Shown here piece by piece: positions 1 to 11,305 of a stretch of 64,000 nucleotides of DNA. Where the stretch lies: contig OX438744.1 of NCBI GenBank assembly GCA_949316235.1, forward strand, positions 40,839,278-40,903,277. The letters are read 5' to 3'. How positions within the stretch are numbered: the first letter of the stretch is position 1; every line of letters starts with the position of its first letter. This stretch comes from Oegoconia quadripuncta (taxonomy: Eukaryota; Arthropoda; Insecta; Lepidoptera; Autostichidae). The notes under the pieces are model-generated. The model made no database searches. It was not told the DNA's origin and was given only the letters and a program-made list of their open reading frames with translations. Position numbers and translations under genes: made by a program.

Positions 1-387
1 AAATTGGAGTTTTTCCTTCCTGCGATTTTCAATGCTATATCCAAATTTGTTTTTTATTTGGAAAATGGAATATTATTTCAAGGTTTCGCATGAAATATTT
101 TTTAATTTCTGGGCTAAATCACATAATAAAAAAAATTTGAACGGAGCTCTTTTCATGTGCTTCCCATAATCATTTCTTAGATTCGCTGAAACTTTTATAA
201 AGCGGTTACTTTTAAAAATTAACGCTGCCTAAACTTAATGTTATCCGATAATACAGACAAAGTTTTGCTAAATTTGAATTTGCCGTTACCAAAAAAAAAT
301 CAAAAATGTTTGTATGGAGAAAACAGTCTTAATGAAATTCTTCATACAAAACGCCAATTTCATAGGTAAGGACCTAATATATTAAAT
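1..387. mobile_element. Mariner-type MITE, copy 1 (left end outside window)
   Basis: This is one of three copies of a ~410-bp non-coding repeat; the others are at 18797-19190 and 50588-51004. The complete copies start TTGGGTCTTTACCTATGAAA and end with the complement of TTAGGTCCTTACCTATGAAA, so they have terminal inverted repeats of ~24 bp. TA dinucleotides flank the outer ends (TA follows GACCTAA here). That structure fits a Tc1/mariner-mobilised MITE. The window starts ~20-40 bp inside the element. No ORF is present. Confidence 0.7.
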
Positions 388-1153
388 CTCTTTATAACCG
401 TATAAATAGAGTGGCTTTTAATTAGTTCTTAATACCAAAAGATTTGCATGTGCTCATGACTGTCAACGCTGTCCCAGTTTGAAAATTATTTTTTCCGTTT
501 TCCATAAATTTAATACTCTCCCCGGTGGCCATGCCAGCTGCTAAGATACAGTTAACTTTTAATTACCTAATTATTTTTAAAATAAAATTGATATTTTAAA
601 AGTTGTTTCTGTTCAATTTCAATTTCTTTATTCGGAAACATACAGTGCAAAATAGTACACATAGGAACTATTATTTCGTTAATCGAAAGCGTTTCCATTG
701 ATTGGAACTAATAGCGAAGTACGTCAAAATTGATCGAAGGAGGGTATCGATTACCATTACAGTGGAGACCTATACGGATTTGGTACTCAATTTATGAAAG
801 ATTTTCATTCATTTAAAATGATCGTAACAACGTTGAAAGCGAGAAATATAGAAATCGATCCCCGTACATATAAAAAAAAATAATATTACCTCTAAAACAT
901 CAAACTGTGAAACATAAATACATAAATCTCGCGTCCACAGCGAACCAATATTAATACAATTATTAAGTATTTAAACACTACATAGGCACGAGAACTATTC
1001 CCCTGAGCTCATTGACTAGAATTAGACAATAAAATAATATTATTACTATTAAAACAATAGCGTGCAATTTCAACTTATTCAAATGATAGAATTAAAATAT
1101 ATAAAACATTCATTCTTTAAAATAAATGATCCCAATTTGAATTTGAATATTTG
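388..1153. other. AT-rich stretch without a gene
   Basis: No ORF of note. Around 610-670 the sequence resembles a reverse-oriented LINE 3' tail (TTTCTTTATTCGG followed by an AC-rich stretch). I saw nothing else that could be assigned. Confidence 0.4.
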
Positions 1154-1419
1154 ACGACCTGTTTGGTGTAGTGGTTAGCAACTCTGACCGCTATACCAAA
1201 AGGTTGCGGGTTCGAATCCCGCTAGGGGCATATGTTTGTGTGATGAATACGGACATGTGTACCTTAGTTATGGATGTTTTGCATTTATAATAAGTATTTA
1301 TTTACAAAAAAAATGTATTTATGTAGTATATCAACCATCTAGTATTGACAACACAAGCCTATAGTTGCTTACTGTGGAATTAGATGGCGCTGTGTGTATG
1401 TCTAAGGATATTTATTTCA
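1154..1419 (+). mobile_element. tRNA-derived SINE, family S1
   Basis: A tRNA-like head carries an A-box-like segment (TGGTGTAGTGGTTAGCA) and a B box (GGTTCGAATCC) near 1210. A unique body follows and ends in the conserved tail TAGATGGCGCTGTGTGTATG. The same order of head, body and tail recurs at 16353, 49953 and, in reverse, at 44480 and 56719. Pol III would be expected to transcribe it; mobility would depend on a LINE. The repeated body shows it is a SINE and not a tRNA gene. Confidence 0.85.
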
Positions 1420-1424
1420 AGAAG

Positions 1425-2139
1425 CCATCTCACGTAAGAATAACATTCAATAATGGCATGCAAAATTAATCATTCAAGAGTCAAAGTAATTATTAAATTT
1501 ACAGCTCAAGAGCTAGGTCACGGAAGTAACATAATTTTCACATGTGTTTCTGTGCTTATTATAATTAACAGTCCCTCATCTTCTCAGTTGTTAAGTCAAA
1601 TCGAAAGTCAAAAAAAAACATCTAGTTGTGAGCCTTCTTCCTTACCACTTGATATTCCTATCAAGTTATCGCTCCAGAGTTCACAACAAAATGAATTTCA
1701 AGTATTTCTAAAAAAATACGAGGCTTAGGAAACAAAATCCTCATCCAGGTGAGAAAATAAAGACAGATCTCCGAGAAACAAGACTGGGTAGTAACAATGT
1801 AATACTAGATAATCCGCGTATACAAATAACATCAGTTCATTCCTCACGACATCCCACAATAGGGTGGAACTCGGGAGTTCCGCCGAGCTTGTGATATTGA
1901 CACATTCACTAGAGAGCGGAAATTGAGTAATCTGAATACACATCTACATATTATACATAGTATTGCTCTCGGCTTTACTCGTCGTCGTGCAAGATACAAT
2001 AGTGTGACAGTCAATAACAGTACACTTTAGAAGACTGGATGTTGGCACATTGGTTACTGTAGTACTTAAACTACACATTTTTGGGCACCTTTTACTTGGT
2101 ACTAAATTATGCCTTTGTAAATAATAATATTGGTACATA
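1425..2139. other. No recognisable gene
   Basis: Short ORFs at 1453-1728 (+) and 1725-2138 (-) have no recognisable motif, no supporting context and AT-biased codons. I see no repeat family here. Confidence 0.4.
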
Positions 2140-2295
2140 AAGAGTGTAGATGAATGTCGACGGATAAAGGTCGAAAGAAATCGTAGGATGCAACCGCTTA
2201 CAACCGGTCGCTCTGAAATTCTATGAGGAAGCCAATGTATAGCAGTTGACGTCCTATGGCTGACATGATAAATAAATAATTAAATAAAAGGTATT
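2140..2295 (+). pseudogene. Decayed LINE C-terminus (RTE-like)
   Basis: Frame-shifted remains of the W-x-DD...R-W-M...W-TSYG tail typical of RTE-like LINE ORFs. The same segment is better preserved at 38380-38525. A TAAATAAATAAT tail follows. Confidence 0.4.
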
Positions 2296-2370
2296 TCTTC
2301 ACCACAAAGTTAATTTAACAGGTAATTAATTGATAATAAATTAGGGCAAACTGTGATGAAAAGGTAAGAA

Positions 2371-2670
2371 AGGTAAGATTTGCTGATTTTCAGTCCCCCC
2401 CAAGTAGAGTAGTTGCTGCTACCAAGGAATTAATTACTATTACTCTATGAATAAATTTAAACATTAACTAAAAGTAAACAAAAAGAAAAAACTATATCTA
2501 AAATCAACTCAAAAACATAGGTAAGGTAAGATTTGCTGATTTTCAGTCCCGCCCAAGTAGAGTAGTTGCTGCCACCAAGGAATTAATTACTATTACTCTA
2601 TGAATAAATTTAAACATTAACTAAAAGTAAACAAAAAGAAAAAACTATATCTAAAATCAACTCAAAAACA
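2371..2670. repeat. 153-bp tandem duplication
   Basis: Two nearly identical units start at about 2372 and 2525, an offset of 153 bp. Each begins GGTAAGATTTGCTGATTTTC and ends in CTCAAAAACA. I see only two differences (T/C changes within the first 60 bp). No coding capacity. Confidence 0.9.
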
Positions 2671-3094
2671 ACTGCAAGTGATAAACCATAAAAAGCTAGA
2701 CACGAGAAGATATCATATAGGTAGGTATTTGGTAAATTTTCAATACTTATGTGTGATGACGATGATGACATAAGGTCATATTTGTGTGATTGAGGTAAGC
2801 GTGAGTATGTAACTGTGTATGTCCTATTATCTCTTCGGAAATGGAAATCATCCGTGGAAAAGACTTGAGGAATCGTGTACTTGAAGAGGGGTCGACTCCC
2901 AACGAGCCGTATATCAGTCTCTATCCGTGGGTGTCGTAGAAGGCAACTAAGCGATCTTGAGTATAACAGTGTAGAGCAGTGATGGCCAGCAGTGAGCAGA
3001 GCCCAGCGTGGCGATTAGCAAATTCTTCCATGAAAAGCAAATGAAATGGTGCCGGGATACTTATTTAGTTAGTATAGCCAATCCCGTTTACATG

Positions 3095-3325
3095 TTCTAG
3101 ATTTTCTTTAAGTGAGTTCTATCTCGAAGGCAGAGGCCAAAACGGAGATATCAATGTCATCCTCAGCCAGCCTACGTCAAAGATGGCAAAAACATTGTAC
3201 AATTTTGTAATCAATAGTTTAAAGCTTAGGTTTAGTTTAATAGTCTACCTCAAATTGTCTCCACCCATGAGTCTGGCATAAGTGCAATGCACTTCTAAGC
3301 CTCGTTAAAATAAAAGAATAAAAAA
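3095..3325 (+). mobile_element. LINE 3' end (family K)
   Basis: A 3'-terminal LINE segment ends in GCACTTCTAAGCCTCGTTAA and poly(A) at ~3315-3329. The same segment occurs in reverse at 63758-64000. Only non-coding 3' sequence is retained. Confidence 0.7.
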
Positions 3326-3591
3326 AAAAGTGAGTTCTAACAGTCGACCTCATTATGATTGAGGTCACGCGTTCTGTACAAAGCGAGGCTATTATGCAAG
3401 TTAGATATAATCTTCTTTGAATTATTTATCAAAATCCAACTACATTACAATAATAGTATTTTATCTATGTATGGTTTGGAATAATAATGGATATATTAGA
3501 ATAAATAGATAGTTCGAATGTATATATTGTTGCTTTAAATGGTATTAAAGGACTTTAGTTCGTAGTCACAGCACGCAAAAAAAGGTGTATC

Positions 3592-3725
3592 GCAATCGAC
3601 GCCTTATTCTGTCCGCGGGGACTTGAACTTCGGCTTAAGGCGTTGCGTGAGGGCGAAATAGAGGCGTAAGTACCCTCGCATCGTAATATAGTCAGAGAGA
3701 AGACACTACGAATTTGGAAAACAGA
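3592..3725 (+). repeat. Unclassified interspersed repeat
   Basis: Shares TCGGCTTA-GG-TTGCGTG and ATAGTCAGAGAGAAGA with 62462-62590, in the same orientation. Probably an old LINE fragment. No ORF. Confidence 0.45.
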
Positions 3726-3822
3726 GACTGTGTGCTGGAGGTAGTGCTTTAGTGACCAAAGCTAAAACGACTAGTGTCTATCCAATATATCCTATAGTGA
3801 ACAAGAATTCTTAGTAGTTTGA

Positions 3823-3903
3823 CGGCCTCCGTAGCTCAATGTAAACAACATAGGGTTTACGATTCGGAGCGGGGTACATGTTTAGTACTCGGTTCATTTG
3901 GTG
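3823..3903 (+). mobile_element. tRNA-derived SINE, family S2, 5' part (interrupted)
   Basis: The S2 head (CCTCCGTAGCTCAATGTAAA) runs to TTTGGTG, where an LTR element is inserted. The rest of the SINE resumes at 8571. A partly deleted B-box region lies at ~3865. A full-length reference copy is at 55003-55340. Confidence 0.85.
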
Positions 3904-4047
3904 TGTAGTGTATGAATCACCTTTCCCCGAACATACGTAAGGTAGTCGATACCCATCTTTTAGTCAGTAAGTTAATTAGACAATAAACGACCATCGTCGA
4001 GACAACTTGTGTGTCTATTTGTGTTACTCCCAAGTCCCCACACCGCA
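3904..4047 (+). repeat. 5' LTR of non-autonomous LTR retroelement
   Basis: 144 bp, starting TGTAGTGTATGAATCACC and ending CCCCACACCGCA (5'-TG...CA-3'). It matches 8427-8570 at every base I compared. An AATAAA signal occurs at ~3983. GGTG precedes it (3900-3903) and is repeated after the 3' LTR (8571-8574), giving a 4-bp target-site duplication, the size typical of Ty3/gypsy elements. Confidence 0.93.
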
Positions 4048-4065
4048 TGGCGACCCTGCCAGTGC
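4048..4065 (+). promoter_or_regulatory. Primer-binding site
   Basis: TGGCGACCCTGCCAGTG directly follows the CA end of the 5' LTR. The TGG start complements a tRNA CCA end. Similarity to a tRNA-Arg primer site is from memory of gypsy elements. Confidence 0.7.
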
Positions 4066-7000
4066 TGCCTTTAGGCAGTGCTGTGCAGTGGAACAGAAAT
4101 AATAATAACCATTTTGTGAAAAAAATATTGCTTGAACTATAAAATATAAATTTGAAAAAGACTGTGACGTTAAGTGTTATACGTATAGTTACACGTGAAC
4201 AATTTAAACGGGGTCAGTTCAAGAAGAAGCACGTGTAAAGAAATAAAATAAAGGAAATGGAGTGAAGAGAATTTTATAGATATCGAGAAGAATGTTGGTG
4301 AGCGTTCAATGAGAAGGTGGTACCAGATGTGAAAGTAAGCTGGGCGCTGGGTGTTGAAGGTGTCGTAGATGGATGGTTATAGCTGGGCGCCGGGAGAAGT
4401 TGGTGACCGGAGGAAACATCAGGATGGAGCAGGAGGCACGGATAGGCAGGTAGTGATATGCGGTTGGTAACGAAAGAAAATAAAAGTGAAGGTAATAGTG
4501 AGTGATGGACAGACATTTTTTTTATTATTCCCTATTCTTTTTAAAATAATATTTGTTTTAAAGATAAATTTTCGTGCATTAATATGCTAAAATAAATGTT
4601 TTTTTTATTATTTAGAATGTATAAGATGGTGTACCACATAAAAATTAATATAAATATTTGGATTAAAAATTATAAATTTATTATTAGATTTTACGTAATG
4701 AGGAGTAGAAATTGATTGATTTATTTTTGGAAAATGTTTATGGTACATTATTAAAGTTATTTCTGTGTTTATGGTAGTGAACTGATTTTACATACAGTTC
4801 AATTTAATTAAAATTTTACTATGAAAATGTGACATAAATGATATTTAACGATTTTTACACGAACAAATTTTATAACTCACTGTAACTATAATATAGCTCT
4901 ATGTACTCATAAAAACCCATGTTAACAATAATAGTATTTTAGTTTGCAATTTCAAGGTACGTCGGTAGTAGAGTTATCCAAAATGTTAAGGTAAGTGAGA
5001 CAATAACATAACATAAGTCCTATAAATGTATCATCATTTGTTCAGAAATAGATATTTCACAGTATTTTTTAATTCAATCAGTTTATAAATATTAATAATT
5101 ACAAATATTATATTAAAGATATAATTTAAATTGTCTTATATTGCACAGAATTTACGTATTGCATGAAATATTTAATATGATTTCCTGTGTGCTATTTTTA
5201 TTGTTAAATTATCCATTGTAGACTAACGAAATATAATTTATAAATTAATAAATTAATAAAATATTTGGCAAATGGCAAATAAATTATTTGGCAATTGACG
5301 TAAGTAGTATCAAACTAAAAGTAAATTTCTACCAATTTTAAAGTAAAGATAGATTTATTCATTGGAAATATGTTTTAGAAATTTAAAGTTAACGAATCCG
5401 CGACCGGTTCGAATCCGGGTAAGGGTAAATATTTGTGAGAAAAGCAAGAAGATTTCATTTATTTAAAATATTCACGCATTTTATATATCAATAATCTATG
5501 GTAATTAGAACGCTACGTAAGCGATCGCAAAATTTCATGTTATGATTATTTTATTTACCTTTAGGATATTTTCATAAATATTAACAGAAATATGAATTCT
5601 TACAGTAAATTTTAAATTTCAATAAGGAGTAGCAAGTATTCATGGTTAATTAAACAAAAATTCCGAAACTTTTACATATTTAGACAAACATTACAAACGG
5701 AATTTACTAGGTAATCAGATGTCTATAGATCTATACAGCTATTTATTTGAACGAACCAAATATTGTGGGGATTAACACAAATACTTGAAAAGAAATTAAA
5801 TATATTTATCAGTGTGAAATACTAATGTCATATTATTATGTCTCATTCATAACGAAATTAATTTATTTACAGAAAAGTTCTTTATCTAGTTCCCTTTTTG
5901 AGTCATGTACTTAGTGTCCATTACAGTTTCAAGGTAATTGTATTTCCGTTGTATAAAATAATTGATTGCAGAAGATTCAAGAACGCAGTATCTATTGTAT
6001 TTAGTTACGTACTCATGTTTCATATAAACAAGCGCGTTGCAACTTGCAATGCCAGGTCACTTAGCGACAACATTATTGTTATTGTTACTGAGAATCATAA
6101 TGCTGATGCACAATTTTGGTAGGTATCACTGTGGCAAGAAATAAGATAATGGCATTACTGACACATACTTGCCTGTGATTTATGATATTTACATACTTAG
6201 AAAGTATAGCTGCATACACAGATAGTTTAGTTATCCGAATATTTTGTAGCAGCGAAGTTAAGAATGTATGAGGTAGAGTTCTTTTTCAGGAAATAGTATC
6301 TTGCATTTTATTTTTTTCTGGAAAGTTGTTTTGTTGGTTTATTATTTAATTTCGACGTGGTGATGAAGTATATAGATAAACGAGAAGTTTAGGTCAAGTA
6401 GATAGATTATGGTTAGGTATTTGTGAGATAGTATTAAAAATCTTTTTGTTACCATCGAGTACATTTAGGTACTTTTCTCAACGGTAAGATAAGATTGAAT
6501 CGCATAAGCGTGGGAAAAGATTTATGTAGAGTTGATGATTTATTGTGATTTGAATGATAGTGTTTTATAGATAGGTCAGGTTTATGTCAAAGGTTAGTTC
6601 AAAGTTGTTGGGAATCATTTGGTACATGAGATTTTAAGAAACATAGGATTGATCACCCATATGTGATGTAAAATTCTTGTAGACCAAAGTATTCAATTTG
6701 TATGTGTATGTAAATTATGGTATTAGAATGAAGGGCAATTGAGTATTAGGTACACAAATAAAGGTACTTTGAGGGTCAGGTCCTTCTAATTCGATCATGG
6801 TGTAAACGTGATTTCTCTGTGAGAATTGTTGGAGTCCTATAGTGACTTAAATTAAGGCCCCAAATAAATGAATACAGGGTATGCGCATAACCCATACTAG
6901 GTACAAAGATGCCTATGTATTTATGAATAAAAATAATAATGAAGAGTCGACTCAAGTTATTGAAGTGATATGTACCTATAAATATTTAAGATGGCTGGCC

Positions 7001-8404
7001 AGCCCAAATGATGAAAAGAAATAACCTATGAATGTATGAAAGATGTTGTGGTAAATAATATGGAGAATGAGAAAGGTAAAGATAGGAAATGTCATTAATG
7101 AAAAATAAGAGAATGTGAAAATAAATAATGTCGTAGAATGAATTTATTTTTATTGTAATCATGCAAGTACAATAATAAATTACAAAGAAATTAGGAGGAA
7201 TAGGAGATAGGTAGAGGTTATTTAAAATTTTATGCGTCTCATAAATAGAGAATAATTATTCACAATAAATTAATAATTTCATATTGTTAACATGGCGTTT
7301 TGACTTTTAAATGTAATACGAAATAAGTTTTGAGTACATAAATTGTATGAATATAGAATTAAATATATTTTTTTTAATGTGAGAATTTAAAATGTGTCAT
7401 TTTGGAATGTATCTACATATTTAAAAATAATTGTGGTGCACCTACCTATGTAGCTTAAGTTTTATTTTATTTTTCAACATATAACTACATACATATAGTT
7501 ATACAAATTGTATTGTTCTCTTGTATACTACTTCATTGTCGTTCTAAATTTTATATAGAATTTGTGAATGTGAAATTTTCTGTTTACTTCAGTAACTTCA
7601 ATAGTTTTTCTTGGGATAAGGTATACTTTTAAAATCATTAATTGTAATTGAGTATACTCTAGTTACAAAACATTGTTTTTAAATTCAAATTTTTAATGTC
7701 GTGTGCTAATTTTTAAACATGTTAAATCATGAATGTTATAGGATAAAATAAATATGATATTAGGTATTTGTAATAGAAAAACTTTCTCTAGTAATTTTGT
7801 TGTCATAAATAACACCAAACATAACAGTTCAAGCAATTTGTATAATTTAAAATTTAAGTTTTTAGTCTTTTAAGTATATTTAGTGTTATTGTTTTATGGT
7901 TCAATTTTAATTTCCTTTTCGATTCATTTTGATGTTGTTAGTACTGCTTTTAGTGTGCATTATTAAAACCAGAGTAAGTACATCAGTTATTAAAACTACA
8001 CTGAATTCCAAAAATTATATTTTTCTAAATTTGTAAAACAAAAATATTTTTTTGATGTATTTTCTTATCCTGTTAAAATCAATTGAGTATTAAATTTAAT
8101 ATGAGTTATATGGACAAACAATTTTTTTTCCAAAGTATATAGGTATCTCCCTGTAGTTTTTTTTTTATATTGTAAAATTTAATTTTATTGGTGTTGCTCT
8201 TTTACTTTTTGTTAAAATATAAGTAAATATGAAAATTTATTAACAGCAAGAAAAATTTTAAATTGAAACTAAATGATTTTATTGTATAATATCTGAAATT
8301 TCTCATTTGCCATGTTATTAAAACTATAATATTGTAAAAAAAATAACTGAAATTTCTCTGAATTTTTGAAAAACCAAGAAAATAATTTTGGCATATATTT
8401 AATT
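4066..8404. other. Interior of the LTR element, non-coding
   Basis: Very AT-rich, with stop codons in all frames. The only frames are 4274-4516 (-) and 5898-6122 (+), without motifs. A relic tRNA-like B box (GGTTCGAATCC) lies at ~5406 and may be an old SINE captured inside the element. No gag, protease, reverse transcriptase or integrase remnant could be seen. Confidence 0.75.
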
Positions 8405-8426
8405 TAAAAAAAGAAAAGGGGGAAGG
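8405..8426 (+). promoter_or_regulatory. Polypurine tract
   Basis: An uninterrupted purine run (A-rich then GGGGGAAGG) ends directly at the TG of the 3' LTR, as expected for the plus-strand primer of an LTR retroelement. Confidence 0.8.
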
Positions 8427-8570
8427 TGTAGTGTATGAATCACCTTTCCCCGAACATACGTAAGGTAGTCGATACCCATCTTTTAGTCAGTAAGTTAATT
8501 AGACAATAAACGACCATCGTCGAGACAACTTGTGTGTCTATTTGTGTTACTCCCAAGTCCCCACACCGCA
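8427..8570 (+). repeat. 3' LTR of non-autonomous LTR retroelement
   Basis: 144 bp, indistinguishable by eye from 3904-4047. Followed by GGTG, the duplicated target. Confidence 0.93.
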
Positions 8571-8796
8571 GGTGCTAGGGCATTTTAAATGTCCGCCTGG
8601 ATAGCTACCACCATCTTATCTAAATCAGCCGCCAAACAGCAATGTGAATAGCATTGTTGTGTTCCGATTCTCAGAAATAAGATAGCCAGTGCCCCAAATA
8701 GGATGGGGTTTCCGGGTCAGTACGCTTCCACCTTCGGCCTCATCTTCACTTAACATCAGGTGTGATTGAGTTCAAGTGCTAACCCGTTGTGCATAA
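8571..8796 (+). mobile_element. tRNA-derived SINE, family S2, 3' part
   Basis: Resumes the SINE interrupted at 3903: AGGGCATTTTAAATGTCCGC, then the conserved body and the tail CATCAGGTGTGATTGAG...GTTGTGCATAA. Together the two parts make one almost complete S2 copy. Confidence 0.85.
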
Positions 8797-9081
8797 TATG
8801 TTTACACTACGGTATGAGGGACCTAGTAGAAAATTCAACCTATAGAGCATGCAACAAAGAACAGGGCCATGGTCGTAAGGCGTATGCGTCATTTGCGTAA
8901 GGGATATCCTGCCTGGTGACTACATACTCATTCCACCAACCTGCATCATAAGACTTATGAAGTCTGTAAGTTGGCAGTAGGTGAGAGCGTAAGCAGGGAA
9001 GGTGCACAAAAGATCTCCATTGGGTCGAAGTGGCTTTGAGCATAGACCCAATCCCATGGGAAACATAAGAATGGAATATAT

Positions 9082-9233
9082 ATTCATGATTTTTTTTTCT
9101 GATTGACTGGATTCGCGTTTGACCACAATCTCACCTGATGGAAAGTGACTTTGTGGTCGAAGATGAAGCACACGTTCACAGTAAATGCCTATTCACTCTG
9201 CTCTTGAAGATCCCAAGGTTGTAGGATTTAAGA
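9082..9233 (-). mobile_element. LINE 3' end, family A
   Basis: Reverse-oriented terminal fragment. The poly(T) at 9090 corresponds to the poly(A) tail. The complement encodes the end of a LINE ORF (NLGIF-S-VNRHLL...) seen in full at 57468-57735. Strongly 5'-truncated. Confidence 0.75.
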
Positions 9234-9949
9234 AAAACGGAACCCAGTGTTTTATTACCCCTAAGTCCAAAAAAAGTAAACAGACTAGAGTAGAATAGCA
9301 TAGAGTAGACAGGACACCCACCTGTAACGTGAGGCCATGACGAATGACAGAAAGATAAAGTATGAGGAATGGAAGTGCGAGAGGCATAAAAGCGGAAACT
9401 ATAGAATAGGTGAGCACTGGCTCCAAAATATACATATATTGGAGGTACAGGATTCAGGAAAGACTGATGATATTGTTTGTAAACGCTTTATTGCAGAAAA
9501 AGGCGATACATTGTTTTCGTCAGTACATCAACAGCTTGACCACATAGCCTAATATACTCCTAATAACAGGCAAGTTACCTATGTGTGTATCAGCCTAAGA
9601 ATCTTCGAATTAATTCCGATTTGGGCTATACGAAAAAAATTGTAAAATGGTTAATAATAAGAATAAGAATAATTTTATTGGATACAGAAATAAATATACA
9701 CAGTACAAAATTGCGATGATAGCTACTGTAGTTGGAAACTGTAGTGTAGCTATAAACGCCCATCTTCAAAGCGACAGCGTACCAACAAATGTATTGTTAT
9801 ACTTAGCATTATAAAATAAATATTGTAACACAAACAAGTAGAAAGTATAACAACACCACCAAAATGAAACAAAGAAAGAAAATTACAAAAATAAATAAAA
9901 AAAAAATCTTAAGTATCTACATAACTCACAATTATTGTTGTTTGTTATG

Positions 9950-9986
<37 letters not shown>

Positions 9987-10055
9987 TTGTTTGTGTAGGG
10001 TAATTCGAGGGTAGACGGCCATAGAGGAGAGATGGCCAATTGCAATAATAAGGAA
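9234..10055. other. No gene; scattered repeat scraps
   Basis: A GATTCAGGAAAGACTGA scrap of LINE family A (~9449) and TTTGTAAACGCTTTATTG, a LINE tail motif also at 24380 and 45410. An AT/GT microsatellite lies at 9949-9987. The frame at 9337-9552 has no recognisable feature. Confidence 0.4.
9949..9987. repeat. (AT)n(GT)n microsatellite
   Basis: About nine TA repeats followed directly by about ten TG repeats. Confidence 0.95.
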
Positions 10056-10460
10056 TAGATAAGGTGAATGGATTTGTGTTCTTTGGGTGTGGAGATATTA
10101 GCACGATGGGTACGGAAGCGCGACGAATTTTTAAAGATCTGTCGTCGCGATTGTTTGGGATCTCTGGTGACAAAAGAGCTGGCAGCTACCTCCGCAGCGT
10201 ATTAGCATACAATATGGTATTAAAGATGGTGGTTGGTCGAGGACGGAGGGTTCCGTAAATAAGACTAGTTGTCTATTGTGATGTAGCACGAACAAGGCCC
10301 TTTAATAATGAGAAAGCCTATTTATTACATTAATATCGGTACTGATTAAGCGATATGCGTTTATGTTGCAATAAACGATTACTCTACGGTTAAACACCGA
10401 AATAAGGCGAGCTTATCAATGTACTACAACAACGAGGTGACGCTGCCAGTCTTTTGGGTA
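10056..10460 (+). pseudogene. LINE C-terminus, family F, interrupted
   Basis: Encodes FGCGDISTMG-EARRIFKDLSSRL-GISGDKRAG, matching family F (13250-13540, 15680-15892). At about 10213 the reading frame is broken by a ~215-bp repeat. Family-F sequence resumes at ~10428 (caacgaggtgacgctgcc...tgggtacc, corresponding to QRGNA-S-LGTL). Both halves together represent one dead copy. Confidence 0.7.
10213..10427 (+). repeat. ~215-bp interspersed repeat inserted in LINE F
   Basis: Shares most of its length, in reverse, with 60190-60355 (GATGGTGGTTGGTCGA, GAGGGTTCCGTAAATAAGAC, GGTTAAACACCGAAATAAGG). It splits a family-F LINE, so it is a mobile repeat. I could not identify inverted ends or a tail, so its class is open. 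Confidence 0.65.
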
Positions 10461-11305
10461 CCCTCCGACATTGTACGGATCTAGAACATGTTTTCCAATT
10501 CTTTATGAAAACGTGTCCTAGTCTGTTTATGTGCTTTTGTATTCAATTTTATTCTTTTTATATTTTTTTATAAATAACTCCTTTTTTAATGTGCACAAAT
10601 ATCATGTATCTATGTTAAAATAAAATGTACTAAAATGGATTTTTCGAAAAAGATATCATGTTATGGAGTATCTTCACGCTTCTTCTCGAAGCGATGTAGT
10701 TTATGTTTACTTTCAGTAACTTGATATTTTTATATCCTACATTAAAAAAGGAGCTTTTGAATTTTGATTGCAAATTATTATGATTGGTCAATGGCAATAT
10801 AAACTTTAGTTTACTGAAATTCCACCAAAAACGTTTCTCAATTCAAACACATCCACTTTACCACTTGTTACCTATTAAAGTGACGTCACTCGTCGCAATT
10901 ACCTTAAAAGTAAGCGCTAATTCTCGAGCCAGGAGCGGAAAGTTCGCACTCCATCTTCGTCAAAGGTCTTCAAAAGTTGCCTTCAGCTGAGTTTTGCGAG
11001 TTTCGCCTATAATCCATTTAATTAAATGAAACATCGCCGGGGAATAATAAGGGAGCTACAGTTGGTGAAGTCTTAAACGCCTTTCAAGAGTTGGGAGAGT
11101 ACTGTCGCAATATATTAAGACAGTAACTCTACTGCCCTTGAGATTTGAAAGTAGTAAACTCAGCTGTAAGTGATTTTCTTGGGATGAACTGCCACCTAAG
11201 TCAGATATTTGCGCACTTCTGAGTTTGTCTTAAATATACGCAGCGTCAGCGGTATTTGCTTTATTTGGAGTTTCATTTTCGGTCCTAACAATATCGACTT
11301 TCCGT
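10461..11305. other. Mostly unassigned sequence
   Basis: Non-repetitive as far as I can see. A perfect 12-bp palindrome AGTGACGTCACT (CRE core TGACGTCA) lies at 10879-10890. The small frame 10784-10990 has no motif. Confidence 0.35.

Larger units (their letters stand above)
3904..8570 (+). mobile_element. Non-autonomous LTR retrotransposon (LARD-like), 4.67 kb
   Basis: Two identical 144-bp LTRs flank a 4.38-kb interior. A primer-binding site starting TGGCGACCCTGCCAG lies immediately after the 5' LTR (4048), similar to the tRNA-Arg type used by some insect gypsy elements. A polypurine tract (AAAAGGGGGAAGG) abuts the 3' LTR. No gag or pol ORF exists: the longest frames are ~80 codons and have no motif. 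The element must therefore have used proteins from another element. Identical LTRs and a clean GGTG duplication indicate recent insertion into the S2 SINE. The ~9:1 interior-to-LTR-pair ratio is unusual, because short LTRs usually go with short TRIM elements. Confidence 0.9.

Noticed and set aside
1154..1230. tRNA gene at the S1 head (also 16353, 49953, 55003)
   Set aside because: A and B boxes are present, but the acceptor stem does not pair properly, and the same non-tRNA body follows each copy. These are SINE heads.
4274..4516. Gag remnant in the LTR element (80-codon minus-strand frame)
   Set aside because: It is on the wrong strand relative to the primer site and polypurine tract and has no zinc knuckle or capsid-like motif.
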